From the NCBI RefSeq assembly GCF_027409185.1, contig NC_084461.1, forward strand, positions 145,125,001 through 145,189,000: a DNA stretch of 64,000 nucleotides, written 5' to 3'. The position numbers were made by a program, and so were the translations under genes. This document shows, piece by piece, positions 1-11,777 of the stretch (within the stretch, counting starts at the first letter, position 1; each line of letters opens with the position of its first letter). Source of the stretch: Cynocephalus volans. Taxonomy: Eukaryota; Chordata; Mammalia; Dermoptera; Cynocephalidae. The notes under the pieces were generated by a model that was not told where the DNA came from, searched no databases, and saw nothing but the letters and a program-made list of their open reading frames with translations.

Positions 1-700
1 TATTGACTTCTAGTTTTAATCCATTGTGGTCTAAGAAGATATTTGAAATGATTTAAATGTCTAAAAATTTGTTGAGGCTTGATTTGTGACCTAACATATG
101 GTCTAACCTGGATAATGTTCTATGAACAGATGAGAAGAATGTGTTTTCTGTAGTTGTTGGATGAAATGTTCTGTAGATATCCGCCATGTCCAATTGGTCT
201 AAAGTATGGTTTAAATCCTATGTTTCTGTTGATTTGTTGCCTAGATGATCTGTCCAATGTTAAGAATGGGATGTTCAGTTCCCCAGCTATTATTGTATTG
301 AGTTCTATCTCTGTCCTTAGGTCTAATAGTGTTTTTTTATATATCTGGATGCTTTGATGCTGGGTGCTTATATATTTATGATTTTTATGTCTTCTTGCTA
401 GATAGATCACTTTATTATTATATACTGGCCTTCTTTGATTCTTTTTACAGTTTTTGATTTAAAGTCTGTTTTATCTGATATAAGAATAGCTATTTCTGCT
501 TATTTTTGCTTTCCATTTGTGAGGTATATCTTTTTTCCATCTCTTCACTCTTAGTCTGTGTGTGTCTTTACAGGTGATGTGAGTCTCTTGTAGACAGCAT
601 ATAGTTGGGTCTAGCTTTTTAATCCAATCAACCAGTCTGTGTCTTTGAGTGGGGAATTTAATCCATTTACATTTTGCATGTTACTGAATGATTGCCTTAC
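1..700 (-). pseudogene. L1 ORF2 N-terminal endonuclease remnant
   Basis: The minus strand encodes a decayed copy of the L1 apurinic/apyrimidinic-like endonuclease domain, which nicks target DNA to start reverse transcription. Positions 120-410 keep an open piece reading KTLLDLRTEIELNTIIAGEL, followed by a LDRSSRQ segment. This matches the region around catalytic D145 of L1 endonucleases, but the Asp of the AGDLN motif is Glu here. Several stops interrupt the rest. The coding start is too eroded to place exactly. Confidence 0.8.
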
Positions 701-894
701 TTCTGGCACTTTATCAATTTTCATTTGTATGTTTTAAATATCTTTTGTTTCTTTCTTGATCTTTTATTGTTTGTTTTCAGTGTTTGTTGGTTTTTGGAAT
801 TGGTAGGACATAGTTTCTTTCCCTTTCTTATTTGCATTTGTGTTCTACCAGTGGGCTTGTTCTTTCTTGTGTATTCATGGTAGTGATTATTGTT

Positions 895-1880
895 TTTTGG
901 ATTCTAGATTCAGGACTCTCTTGCAGATTTCTTGTAGGCCTGTTCATGTGGTGATGAACTCTTATAGTTTTTGTTTGTCTTGGAAATACAGTATTTGCCC
1001 TTCACTTCAGCGTAGCCTTGCTGGGTATAGTATTCTTGGCTTGCAGTTTTTTTCTTTTAGTATTTTGAATATATCATTTCATTCTCTTCTGGCCTGTGGA
1101 ATTTCTGTTTAAAGTCTTTTGTTAGTCTGATAGGGACTCCCTTATGGGTGACTTGACACTTTTCTCTTGCTGTTTTCAGGATTTTCTCTTTGTCTTTGAG
1201 TTTTGCAAGTTTGGCTATAATGTGCCTTTGCAAGGACCATTTTGGATTGAATCTGTTTGGGGATCTTTGAGCCTCTTGAATCTGGAGGTCTGTGTTTCTC
1301 CCTAAACTTGAATAGTTTTCTGCTGCTATTTCATTTAATATGCTCTCAATGCCTTTTCCTTTCACCTCCCCCCTCAGGAATACTCATGATTTGAATGTTT
1401 GTGCACTTAAGGGTATCTGCTATCTCTCTTAGATTTCTTCATTTTTAAAAATTCTTCTTCTTCTTATTTTTTGGTGTACCTGAGTTATTTTGAATAGACT
1501 ACCTTCAAGATCAGAAATTATTTCTTCTGCTTGCTCTAGCCTTCTGCTTAAGCTCTCATTTATGTTTTTTATTTCATTGAATGACTTTTTCAGTTCCATG
1601 AGTTGTGCTACATTCTTTTCTAAAGTATTAATATATTTTCAAATTTCCCCCTTCATATCCTGGATAGTTTTGCTCAGTTAATTGTGTCATCTAAGTGTGT
1701 CTCCCTGTATCTCCTTGAGTTTCCTTAAGATTTTTCTCAGAATTTCTTTTCAGTCATTTTAAGGATTTCCTGCTCTATAGGGTCTGGTACTTGAGAAATA
1801 GTACATTTCTTTGAAGGACTTATATTTTCTTTCTTTCTTCTTTTTTTTTTTTTTGTATTTCTAGCTTTTCTATGTTGATG
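895..1880 (-). pseudogene. L1 ORF1 remnant
   Basis: The minus strand encodes the RRM and C-terminal part of an L1 ORF1 protein, the trimeric RNA-binding chaperone of the L1 particle. The open piece at 1057-1365 contains LQIQEAQRSPNRFNPK and a lysine-rich AKLKDKEKILKTAREK stretch, aligning with residues of the intact ORF1 at 59007-59987. After 1057 the frame hits a stop, and the C-terminal domain continues as recognisable but interrupted codons to about 895. The N-terminal coiled-coil region is strongly degraded. Confidence 0.85.
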
Positions 1881-2281
1881 TCTAGTCATCTGGTAAAGCA
1901 GTTGCTTCTTCTATTATTCTCCTTCCCTGGAGTTTGTTGGTGACCCTCCTTGTGTCAATGGAGTTGAGTGGTTGGCAGTCCACTTGCACGGTGGCAGTGG
2001 CAGCTGCAGCTGCTGCTATGATAGCTGACTGCTCATGCTGTGGCGGTGGCTGTGGAGGTGGTCTTGACAGTCTGCCTGCATGGCAGCAGTGGATTTAGTG
2101 GCAGTAGACTGCTCTCACAATGATGGTGGCTGCCTGGTGGCACTGGTTGTTGAGGTAACTGCAAAAGTGGCAGTTGTAGGAGCTGACTGCTTAGCTGTGG
2201 TGTTCACAGTGGTGGCCTACACAGCTATGGTGTCTGCAGTGGCATTGAGGTTATCTTGTAGTGATGGCAGCAGTGTTGGCA

Positions 2282-2560
2282 GCTGCAAATGCCTCCCTGG
2301 CAACTGTGGTGTACTTGGTGACAGTGTGGTTACCTCATAGTGGTAGCAGGGGCTCCGGTGGCTGCAACTGCTTCCCTCACATCTATAGTGTCCTTGGTTA
2401 CCCCATGGGGTTGGCAATAGTGCTGTGGGCTGCAACCACTTCCCTTGCATCTGCAGTGTACTTGGCAACTTGTGGTGGCAACAAGGGTGGCAGTGGTTGC
2501 AGCCACCTCCCTTGCATCCACAGAGTCTGTGGCTGCAGTGATGAGCAACCTGCAGGACTG
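2282..2560 (-). repeat. Tandem ~68-bp units in the L1 5'UTR
   Basis: The words gctgcaaatgcctccct, gctgcaactgcttccct, gctgcaaccacttccct and gttgcagccacctccct begin at about 2282, 2361, 2429 and 2496. The spacings are 79, 68 and 67 bases, and the intervening sequence is also related. This is a degenerate tandem array inside the L1 5'UTR, reminiscent of rodent L1 promoter monomers. It also creates spurious long ORFs on both strands. Confidence 0.65.
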
Positions 2561-2697
2561 CTGCTCTGCTATGTGAAATTGTTCTGGGACTGGACAATGG
2601 CTCTGGCGACTGTGGTGGTACTTGAGGCAGTGGGTCTATTTCAATCTTCTACTAAGAGAGGAACATGCCCTGGGCATCTCTAGTCCACCATCTTCCT

Positions 2698-3490
2698 GGA
2701 AGTCTCCTGACAAAATTATTCTCGATAAAAATCTCAAAACTCTATGAATAATCATGTGTCTTCTTTTATTAGTCAAAGAAGTTTATTAAGTTCTATTGGA
2801 ATTGCTTGATGATGCCATAACATACAATGATAAATCTGGTCTAACATTGTATGCCTTGCACAATTTTTGATTTTAAAGCTGTCATGGAGTATCCTGGGGG
2901 AAATATCTTAGGGAATTGCCAAACAATTGTTTTTGAAATGAATTGTTTACAGGTTGTCATTCTGTAGTAGATTTTGTGAATGTAACCTGTAATTGGAATT
3001 TTCTTCTCTTTCCTGATGTTGAGAACAAGTAAATTAAAATCAGATTGTTCATTTCTTCCTATTTAAGTACATGGTTTTCCCATCTTGTCTTCTAAAAAAT
3101 ACGTATAATTAGATCTCTTGAATAATTTACTCACTATTCTATAAAAAGCAGTGTACAGATTAGTAAGAAAGTAGAAAAGACTCCCAATTAGAAAATGATT
3201 GATTAATTTGTTGAAACTGATAAAGTATTAGTATTGTAGTTTCAGATTCTAGGACTACAAAGAAAATAACTTAACCTTACTGTGTTTAAAAATCAGAGAC
3301 TGCAAATTCCTTTGAGGCACATCCCTTTTCAGAGTAGACTTATTTTATTGCTTTTTCCATTTTGTTTCTGTTTCTCAGAGACAATACTTCTCCTTGAAAT
3401 ATCACAGGAGATTTTTTTAAGCAAATGAAGAATTTCTTTACTCTATGTTTATGTCCAGACATAAAGCTGGAGCAGCACATCACTTTAGAG
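2698..3490. other. AT-rich spacer, nothing recognised
   Basis: No coding region, RNA gene or clear repeat was recognised. The sequence is AT-rich, with short open frames only. Confidence 0.6.
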
Positions 3491-3670
3491 CAGTGGATCT
3501 CAAAGTATGGTTCTCAGACCAGTAGCTTCAGTCTCATACTGGATCTTTTTAGAAACACCATAATGGACCTACTGGGCTGGAAATTCTGGGATGGGCCATG
3601 GCATCTATCTGTGTTTTAAGAAGCTCTCCAGGGGATTCTGCTGCATGCTAAGGTTTGAAAGCTATTGCTG
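3491..3670 (+). mobile_element. MER5A-like hAT MITE
   Basis: It starts cagtggatctcaaagtatgg and ends near gtttgaaagctattgctg. The interior keeps the MER5A order of words (ctcagaccagtagc, ctgggctggaaattctg, gtgttttaagaagctctcc). The 180-bp length is close to the usual ~189 bp. MER5A is an old non-autonomous hAT-Charlie element. The 8-bp duplication has eroded. Confidence 0.8.
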
Positions 3671-3699
3671 TAAGGAAAATTTAGTATATTCAAATTACC

Positions 3700-4067
3700 T
3701 AGGTTGCTACTGATTATTTGCAATATTTTATTCCTAGGAAGAATTGCTAAGTTATATGATATACACATATTCAACTTCATGAGGTAATGTTAAATGGTTT
3801 TATAAATGTTCCAATTTAGATTCCCAGCAGTAGTAGGTGAAAGTCTTACTATCTTGTAAGACATTAAAGTTCTAAAAAGCTGGAAAATGGGAAATGGTGT
3901 CAAGTTGTAGTTTTAATATGAATATCTCTAATAAGGTTTAGCATCTTTTTGTATATTTATATATTTATTGGCCAGTCATATTTGCACTTAAATGAATTGC
4001 TTATTCTGATCTTATCATTTTTTGATTGCGTAGTCTTTCCTGATTCATAGGGTTTTAAAAATATTCT
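3700..4067 (-). mobile_element. Ancient L1M fragment, left piece
   Basis: This is diverged ORF2 C-terminal sequence of an old L1 in minus orientation. The words attgctaagttatatgatat, ccagcagtag and attggccagtcatatttgca follow the L1 order. The match continues in register at 5535 after the composite retroposon, which shows that both pieces were one element. Confidence 0.75.
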
Positions 4068-5524
4068 GGAAATAAGTCTGAGGAGTCCAGTCAAATGGCA
4101 TAATAGTCCCCAGTGTCACTCTCTCTCACAAAGCAACCAAGTTACAACTATTAAAAAGCAATGACAGTCACGGTGGGGTCACTAGAGGTGAGGAGAGGGG
4201 GAGCAGAGACCTACAGAGTTCATGAAGGTGGGATAAGCCATGATGAGAGAAAGAAAGGACCGCTCCTACCATTTCAAATCCCCGATGCTCCAAGGCTGGC
4301 CCTGGTGAGAGCACAGATCAAGAGCTGCAAAAGCCACAGCCTTTCCCTTCATGTGAAGTGGCATATATGTGCCCCCCAGGCCAGCAAGTCCACTTATGGG
4401 GTTACCGTGGATCCACATAGCAGCAAGGAGCCACAACAATTGAAAAAAAGAGCCATTCAGAGGCCAGTGAGTCATTGCAAGGGACCAGACCACCCCATGG
4501 GAAGTGTTTGGAGTGTGCGTGGTAGGGGAGATGGGTCCATTGGGGGAACATTGGGGCACAGCATAGACAGCTGATCTGCCCTCCATTCAATGCAGGATCA
4601 CCTAGTGGAGACTGTTCAGGAATACAGACCTACCAGGGGCTGTAGTTTGCTGAAAAGACTGAGGCCAGACCAGAGTTTCCACACAAACCAGGTATACTGG
4701 AACTCAGAAGACCCAGAAGTACATACAAGGTCAACAATTAAGCCTAAGCTCTACAAAAAGCCTTCCCCAGGGAATCAGCAGCAAAGCAGCAATTTAACTC
4801 AACTGTAGGGCTCAAGTGCTGGTCCCCACAGGAAGTTCCCCCATTTTAGAAGTAAGTAAAGGACAACGAATTAGTCTCAGTGCATAGTTTAAGTGGTGGG
4901 AACAGTGAATAATCCAACACAGAACTGAAAGTAAAAACAAAATACCCATAGACCAGAGACAAAGTTTGATATTAACTAGTAAAGGTCTCACATCACCAAA
5001 GAACACCTATAAAACCTAGATGAACCAGAAGCCCCCCTGGGCTCCCAAGCCAGGAAGGGGAGAAGGCTGGGGGCCTTAGCCATGCCCCCTGACATCTGCA
5101 ACCAGCCCAGCAATGACCACTGAGTCACCGTAGGAAGTGCTTCAGGCTCCTGAGCTGAGGCAGTGGGGGGCCAAGGGCTTCAGCCACAACCCCTGACATC
5201 TGCAACCAGCCCAGCAACAACCACCAAACCACCCTGGAAGCTCCCTGGTCTCCTGAGCTGGGATGGTGGGGAGCTGTGGGCTTCAGCCACAACCCCCTGA
5301 CATCTGTATATAGCCCAGTGATGACTACTGAGCCACTGCTGGAAGCCCCCTGGTCTCCCCTGCAGGAATGAGGGGGTTACCACAGGCCTCAACCATACCC
5401 CCATCCTTCCTCCTTTTCCCATTCTATTTCTTTCCCTCTTCTGCTCTCCCCCTCCCCCCAACTGCTCTGCAACAGTTGGAATATAAAAAATAATATTAAT
5501 AAACAAACTTATAAAAAATAAATT
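4068..5524 (+). mobile_element. Composite VNTR retroposon, copy 1 (SVA-like, L1-derived)
   Basis: A 1.46-kb non-coding insertion splits an L1M. The 10-bp duplication aaaatattct lies at 4058-4067 and 5525-5534. In order it shows an L1-like start (caaatggcataatagtcccc), a unique body of about 900 bp, a GC-rich tandem block at 5050-5385, a pyrimidine-rich tract at 5398-5462 and an AT-rich tail. The body is strongly similar to the insertions at 25603-26728 and 35959-37355, both on the minus strand. No reading frame is conserved among the copies. The duplication and tail indicate L1-driven retroposition. It could be the 5'UTR of an unrecognised L1 subfamily rather than an independent family. Confidence 0.75.
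5050..5385 (+). repeat. ~104-bp VNTR, about 3 units, in composite copy 1
   Basis: The phrase cttcagccacaacccc (first copy ccttagccatgccccc) is followed by tgacatctg and agcccag. It recurs at about 5069, 5178 and 5281, and each copy is followed by gagcc/aaacc and gaagc-type words and ctcctgagctg or a variant. Copies 2 and 3 of the retroposon carry equivalent GC-rich blocks of different length. Confidence 0.7.
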
Positions 5525-5534
5525 AAAATATTCT

Positions 5535-5835
5535 CGATACTAATCCTTTGTCATTCTATGTTTCAAATATCTTTTCCCTGGTTATCATTTTTCTTATGAC
5601 TTTCTGATGTATTGTAGAAGAAAAGAAATTTGTAATATTAACGCAGTTAAATTTATCCATCTTTTTATGGTTTTTGTTTCTATGATTTGTTGAAAAAATT
5701 CCTCTCTATCTGGAAAACATGGAGCTATATCTGGTATCTTTTTTCCAGGAGGCATTTAAGGTTTTGTCTTTAACATTTACATTTTGAATCTATGTGAAAA
5801 TTTTTATGTTTGTGAGTATATGTATTATGAATAAA
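5535..5835 (-). mobile_element. Ancient L1M fragment, resumed
   Basis: The L1M that stops at 4067 resumes with cgatactaatcctttgtcat, matching the L1 ORF2 order across the insertion. The following words (gcagttaaatttatccatct, gtttctatgatttg) are typical of old L1 ORF2 in minus orientation. Confidence 0.72.
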
Positions 5836-6660
5836 CACATTTTATTGAATTTTAATTCACATTCAACAAAATGTACCCATTTCAAGTATATGGTTTGGAT
5901 TTTGACAAATGTGGACACTCATGTAATCACCACAATCAAGATGCGGAATATTTCCCTCACCTCAAAAAGCTCCTTTGTGTCTCTTTGCAGTCAATTCCCC
6001 CCAGCTCACCTGGCCCCAACCAACCATTGATCTGTTTTATAACCAGGGACTAGTTTTGTCTTTTCTAGAATTTCATGTAAATAGAACCACATACCATGTA
6101 TTCTTTTGCATCTGGCTTCTTTCACTGAACATAATGTAATTGAGATTTAACCGTGTTGTTTTATATAGCTGTAGTTGTTTTCTTCTAATTTTCTTTTTGC
6201 TGAGTCCTATTCCATACCATTGAGTGGATAGTCCACTATTTGTGTATCCATTTATCTAATAGACTGTTTCCAGTGTTTTATTTTTTTTTTGACTATTGTG
6301 AAAAATGTTGCATGAACATTTGCATTCAAGTCATTGGATGGACATATGTTTATCTATCTTGGTAAAATATCTAGAAATAATAGGTTAATATTTACCTTTA
6401 TAAAAAAAAACTGTGTTTCAAAAGCAGTTTTATCATTTTGCCATTCCCACTAGCCATGTATGCAAGTTCTAGTTTCTTCACATTCATGTGTATACTTGGT
6501 ATTGTCAGTCTTATTAATTTTAGGCATTTGAATGTATGTGCAGTAATATCTCATTGCAGTTTTTGTTTGCATGAAATTTATTTTTGTGATGTATAGATGG
6601 GGCCAAATTCGATTTGTTTTTATATGGACAACCAGTTGTTTTATCATCATTTATTATATA
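5836..6660 (-). mobile_element. Second ancient L1M fragment (3'UTR and ORF2 end)
   Basis: The sequence matches the L1M 3'UTR and ORF2 C-terminus on the minus strand. It shows aatgtacccatttcaagtat, a block resembling ccatcaccacaatcaag, cttctttcactgaacataat and tgttgcatgaacatttgcat in the expected order. It restarts at the 3' end of the L1 map, so it is separate from the preceding fragment. Confidence 0.72.
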
Positions 6661-7309
6661 ATGCATAATTTTCTCACTGATATGCAATGATCTATCATAT
6701 CCTGAGATGATACTAATACTATTTAAAATCTGGCATGAAAATGGGTACTTTACTTTTTTCCTAGTACTTATAGTAAAATGTTAAAGTTTAACCTGTATTT
6801 TTAACTTTATGCTTTAAGTTAATCAATATTTTAATAAGATTTTCTTAGAAATTGAAAGTCTTATTAGTAAGGTCATCACTCATCCAACCCCGACTTATTC
6901 TCTTCTTGTCCAGTGTCTTATTCTATTTTCTTTCTTTTTAAGAATTCTTGGCCATGAATTTTAAAACAAGTTACTTTTTCAAAAATATATTATCTAGAAT
7001 TTTTGATGATCTTTACTTGATCTATACTCGAGATATCAGGTTAGTCTCCTGGCCAATGAGAGTCCTCTTTGTTTTTGTTTTAAGATTTATTCTCCCTCTG
7101 GGTAAAAAATAAATATATAACCAAGAAAGAGAATTTTAAAAATATATGAAAATATATGAAAAGCATGAAGGTGAATATTAAATACATCCTATAATCTTGC
7201 CTCCCAGATATAATCATAATCTGCATATTTTGTTTTCATTTGCTTATCAAAATTATACATGATAATGTTAAGTAAAGTAATTTAGAATAGTTTAGTATTA
7301 AAAGTAAAT
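6661..7309. other. AT-rich spacer
   Basis: AT-rich sequence with no recognised gene. Parts may be further decayed L1M, but I could not place them with confidence. Confidence 0.45.
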
Positions 7310-7749
7310 CTTAACACATTCACAAGCAGTACGGAGGTGTTGCAGAGCTCTCTTATTCTCACTGATGTCCTTATGTTTGCACTTGAACTCAGCAATAAAA
7401 TGGTTGATCATTTGGTTGTCAAAATCTTCTCCACCCAAGTGGGTGTTTCCATGTATCGATTTGACCTCAAAGATTCCATTCTCAATAGTGAGGAATAACA
7501 CATCAAAAGTGCCACCTCCTAAGCCAAAAATCAGCACATTTCTTTCACCTCCAACCTTTTCGTCTAAGCCATAAGCAATAGCAGCAGCAGTTGGTTCATT
7601 GATAATCCTAAGTATATTGAGACCAGCAATGGTTCCAGCATCTTTGGTAGCCTGGCATTGAGAATCATTAAACTAATCTGGCACACTGTGACCAGAGTAT
7701 TGGTAACAGTCTTCCCAAAGTAGGTTTGTGCCATTTCCGTGCTAAGCAT
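7310..7749 (-). pseudogene. HSPA8P: HSPA8 retropseudogene, inverted 5' segment
   Basis: Read on the minus strand, this encodes part of the nucleotide-binding domain of HSC70 (HSPA8), the constitutive cytosolic HSP70 chaperone. It covers about residues 121-271 of the usual 646. A frame at 7298-7537 keeps the GGGTFDV phosphate-binding loop, GGEDFDN and KDISENKRA. The catalytic Asp before this loop (D199 in HSC70) is Gly. A frameshift separates this part from the upstream TVTN segment at 7564-7773. The segment ends near CECVK (about residue 271). The plus-strand segment starting at 7750 continues from about residue 273, so almost nothing was lost at the inversion. There are no introns, and the gene before residue 121 is missing. 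It is a dead retrocopy. Confidence 0.93.
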
Positions 7750-9110
7750 ACTCTCTTCCAGCACCCAGGCCACTAATGAGATTGATACTCTCTATGAAGG
7801 AATCAACTTTTATACCTCCATTACCCATGCCTAGTTTGAAGAATTGATTGCTGACCTGTTCTGTGGTACACTGGACCCAGTAGAGAAAGCCCCTTGGGAT
7901 GCCAAACTAGTCAATTCTCAGATCCATAATATCATTCCGGTGGATAGTTCTACCCATATCCTTAAGATTTAGAAGCTTCTACAATATTTCTTCAATGGAA
8001 AAGAGCTGAAAAAGAGCATCAACAGTTGATGCTATTGCTTATGGTGCAGCTGTCCAGGCAGCCATCCTACCTGGAGACAAATCCAAAAATATTCAAGATT
8101 TTCTGCTTTTGGATGTCACTTTTCTTTCTCTTGGTATTGAAACTGCTGATGGAGTCATGACTGTCCTCATCAAGCACAATACCACCATTCCTACCAAACA
8201 GACCCAGACCTTCACTACCTACTCTGACAACCAGCCTGCTATGCTCATTCAGGTTTATGAAGGTGAGTGTGCCATGACCAAGGATAACAACCTACATGGC
8301 AAGTTTGAACTCAAGCATACCTCCTGCACCCTGTGGTGTTCCTCAGATTGAAGTCACTTTTGATATTGATGCCAATGACATCCTCAGTGTTTCTGCTGTG
8401 GATAAGAGTACAGGAAAGGAGAACAAGATTATCATTGCTAATGACAAGGACCGTTTGAGCAAGGAAGACATTGAATGGATGGTCCCAGAAGCTGAAAAGA
8501 ACAAAGCTGAAAATGAGAATCAGAGAGACAAGGTTTCATCTAAGAACTCACTCGAATCCTATGCATTCAATGCGAAAACAACTGTTGAAGACGAGAAATG
8601 TCAAGGCAAGATCAACGATGAGGATGAACAGAAGATTCTTGACAAGTGTAATGAAATCATCAACTGGCTTGATAAGAATCAGACTGCAGAGGAGGAAGAA
8701 TTTGAACATCAGCAGAAAGAGCTGGAGAAAGTCTTCCACCCCATCATTACCAAGCTGTATCAGAGTGCAGGAGGTATGCCAGGAGGAATGGCTGGTGGCT
8801 TTCCTGGTGGGGGAGCTCCTCCGTCTGGTGGTGCTTCCTTGGGACCCACCATTGAAGAGGTTGATTAAGCCAACCCAAATATAGATGTAGCATTGTTTCA
8901 CACTGCAAAACATCGATAGACCCAAGTTTGTAGCAAATTCGGGGGCAGTTCTAAAGTTGAGCTGCTATAGTAAATTATAATAAATTACTGGGCATTCTCA
9001 ATACTTGAATATGCAACATAGGCACAAGGAAAGGAAATAGCATTGCACTTTGTAGGTACTGTATTGTAATTGGAAAATGCAGTGTCTTAAATAAAACTGT
9101 ATTTAAAGCT
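7750..9110 (+). pseudogene. HSPA8P: HSPA8 retropseudogene, forward 3' segment with 3'UTR
   Basis: The plus strand encodes HSC70 from about residue 273 (LSSSTQ) to the C-terminal IEEVD, the motif that binds TPR co-chaperones, with stop at 8866-8868. It holds the end of the nucleotide-binding domain, the substrate-binding domain and the lid with its Gly/Pro-rich GGMPGG tail, which points to HSPA8 rather than the inducible HSP70s. Nonsense codons occur near 7840 and 7968. Frameshifts occur near 8030 and at about 8315, where two bases are missing after KFEL. About 240 bp of HSPA8-like 3'UTR follows, with AATAAA at 9090-9095 and a decayed A-rich end. Lack of introns and 5' truncation indicate L1-driven retroposition. 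Confidence 0.94.
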
Positions 9111-10058
9111 GGGAAATAAAAGTTAGCCTTTAGCACTTTCTCCTTTTCAATCCCATTCTGTAATATATCCTTTAACATTGTTTATGTGTACAGTCTGTTC
9201 TTGAACCATTATTAAGAATTTTGTGTTTGACTACTGTTAAATTGTAAAGTTAAAACCTAATATTGAGTATTTACATTATTGTGACTGAGTATATTTGAAA
9301 ATTTTTGTATAAATAAAATTATTTTAAGACAAGCACAAGAAGAAAACATATTAACTATAGTCATAATAAAGAAAAGATGTTGCAAAATATATCAGGGTTG
9401 ACATATTATTTGACCCGAGAACCATGTTTGGTCTTGTTCAGAGCCAAAGATGTTAAATTATGCTAATGTTTAGCTTTAAATCACATTTTTTATGGAAATC
9501 CTATAGTGAGGTAAATAGTGCAAATTGAATTAATCTATTTTTATGTTTTCCTGACAAAATCTATATTTTCACCCCCAAAGTAGAAGCCTCAAATTTATTT
9601 TCTAATATTTAAATTTCCTAGTTAAGAGCAGAGACAAGAAGATTTAAAATGTCTAATCTCTTAGGGTTTAAAAATACAAGCAATTATTATATGTGGTTGA
9701 ATTTATTACTTCTGTAGATTAATATCAATGGGGTTTTTACAATTAATGACAAAATTGCATATAATGGTCTTATGATATTAATACTCTTAGTAAACCATCT
9801 GTAGCAGTTTTCAATTCTCAACATAATTGCACAGAGTAGTTTGTGTTTTCTAAAGAAAAATCTCTAGACAAACTATGCCTCATTTTACTTCTATTTTAAG
9901 CTTATCTCCTGACTGATTCTGAGATCTATGAATTACTCTTCTTTGGAGATTTGGGAGTTTGCAGAAGTATGGGGATAATAAAATCATGTTTTGATAAGCT
10001 GCATACTGTTAAAAGATGGCAGCTGCATTCCATGTCAACATATTTTTTATTTTTTACT

Positions 10059-10125
<67 letters not shown>

Positions 10126-11315
10126 TTGTATTTGGTGAGGGGGAAGGGAGAAATAACATTCTCTCCTTCCATTTGGGTGTGCAAGCTTATTATTTGGTCA
10201 TAAGAATGTTTTGCCTACTTAGAAATCAGTTGAGTGGAGTGGAATCTGTCAACAGACACTTAGTTATGTGACATTTCTCTTCTATCATGTCTCTGTGTGC
10301 CCGAGGATGAAGCCCAGAGACCATTCTGTTTTTCCTAGTCTGAGCTTAAAGTGCAAGAGTTGAGTTAATGTTATTGAATTCATGGTAATTTCATCATTGC
10401 TTTAAGATCTTTTATCTTTTATGATATTTTCCCCCTTTATCTTCAATCCTTACAACCATTTCACTCTGTTTATAAGCACCTCTTTACTGAATTTAACATG
10501 TCTTTCTAATCTTACCTCCATATATTTATTTAGGTGTATGTCCATAACAAACATGCTGCTATTCCTTTGTGGGGTTTTTAGTTTACATAAATGGTGTTAT
10601 GCTATAAAATGCACTCCTGATTTTCCTCTCAACATTAAAAAAAATTGTAAAAAATAATATATTTATAGTAAAACATTATTTATTAAGATACTTATTTATT
10701 ATTAATGTATTTATTTAATATTTCATGTTTTCATCATCTATATTTATTATATTTTATACACATCCTTGTAGTGTTGGAAAACTTGGAGGCCTCCAGCATC
10801 TTGGTATGAGAAACAATGCGTCTGCTATTATAGTCACATGTGACTCTTGAAGGACAGTTGTTGGGTGTTAGGATATATGCACATCTAATATTCTTTTTTC
10901 TTTTTTAAGAATTAAATTTAATAATGAGCAACAAGTTCTTAGTAGAGTGTGTAGCACATGTTAAATGTTCAATAAACATTCTTGTTCTTTTTGTTGTGAT
11001 CACTATTATCTGTTTTAATCAGCTGTCATGTGGCCTTTTGTCTTCATCCAAGCTTTTCAAAACCTCATGTAAAATAAATATTCTCATTAATTCTCAAACA
11101 TTTGCTGTTATGTGGAGTGAGAGAAAGTTATACTCATATTTTAGTTTCTTTTTGCCCCAAGAACATTAAATAACTAATGATTTCTGGTCCCACTAAATGT
11201 AATTAATTTTATTTGACAGCTGCACACAAATCATAGTTCAGACTCTGTGGGATGGTTTTGGATGACTGTATATGTGCATTATCCAAGTATTTGTGTCTTT
11301 TGCCATGATGCATTG
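9111..11315. other. AT-rich intergenic DNA
   Basis: No gene was recognised. It contains the (TTTA)n array at 10057-10128 and possibly old LINE debris around 10400-10650. Short open frames here have no recognisable product. Confidence 0.5.
10057..10128 (+). repeat. (TTTA)n microsatellite, ~18 units
   Basis: An uninterrupted tttattta array of about 72 bases. On the minus strand it reads (TAAA)n and could be the tail of an unrecognised minus-strand retroposon at about 10129-10350. Confidence 0.95.
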
Positions 11316-11731
11316 ATCTTTTTTTAATTTTTATTTTTATTGTAACATAGCTCATTGTACACATCTGTGGGATACAGAATTGAATATCAATGCCTGTGTG
11401 CAATATGTGATGCTCAAATCAGAATAATTATTGTATTCAACAATATACAATGTCATCGCTATTCATGGTCCATTATCAATTCCTCCCTTCTCCCTCTTCC
11501 CACTAATAGTAACCTCAGTTCTCCCTTTGAACGTTTAACACATTATTGTGATTGTTGTATCTTTCGTTCTTTTATTTATATGTTTATTTTTTAGTTCCCA
11601 CTTATGAGTAAGGACATTTCTCTTTCTGTGCCTGGTTTTATCTCACCTAACATGATTTTCTCTAAATTCATCCATGTTGCTTCAAATGGCAATATTTCAT
11701 TCTTTTTTTATGGCAGGGTAGTATTCTATTT

Positions 11732-11777
<46 letters not shown>

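Larger units (their letters stand above)
1..2697 (-). mobile_element. Old L1 LINE, 5' part, running off the left edge
   Basis: Read on the minus strand, this holds an L1 5'UTR (about 1900-2697), an ORF1 remnant (about 895-1880) and the start of ORF2 with endonuclease motifs (about 1-700). The element begins near 2697 with aagatggtggactag, the L1-type start that carries a YY1-like core. The 5'UTR is rich in TGG and GCAG words and is unlike the 5'UTR of the young L1 at 57471. Both ORFs are broken by stops and frameshifts, so the copy is dead. The 3' half lies outside the window, so the target-site duplication cannot be tested. Confidence 0.92.

Noticed and set aside
4161-4574. 137-residue frame in composite copy 1, with a short stretch (SKEPQQLKK) shared with copy 3
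   Set aside because: The shared stretch reflects DNA homology. Frames shift in and out between copies, including copy 2, so there is no sign of protein conservation.
9951-10271. Frames encoding repeated FIYL
   Set aside because: A direct translation of the (TTTA)n microsatellite.
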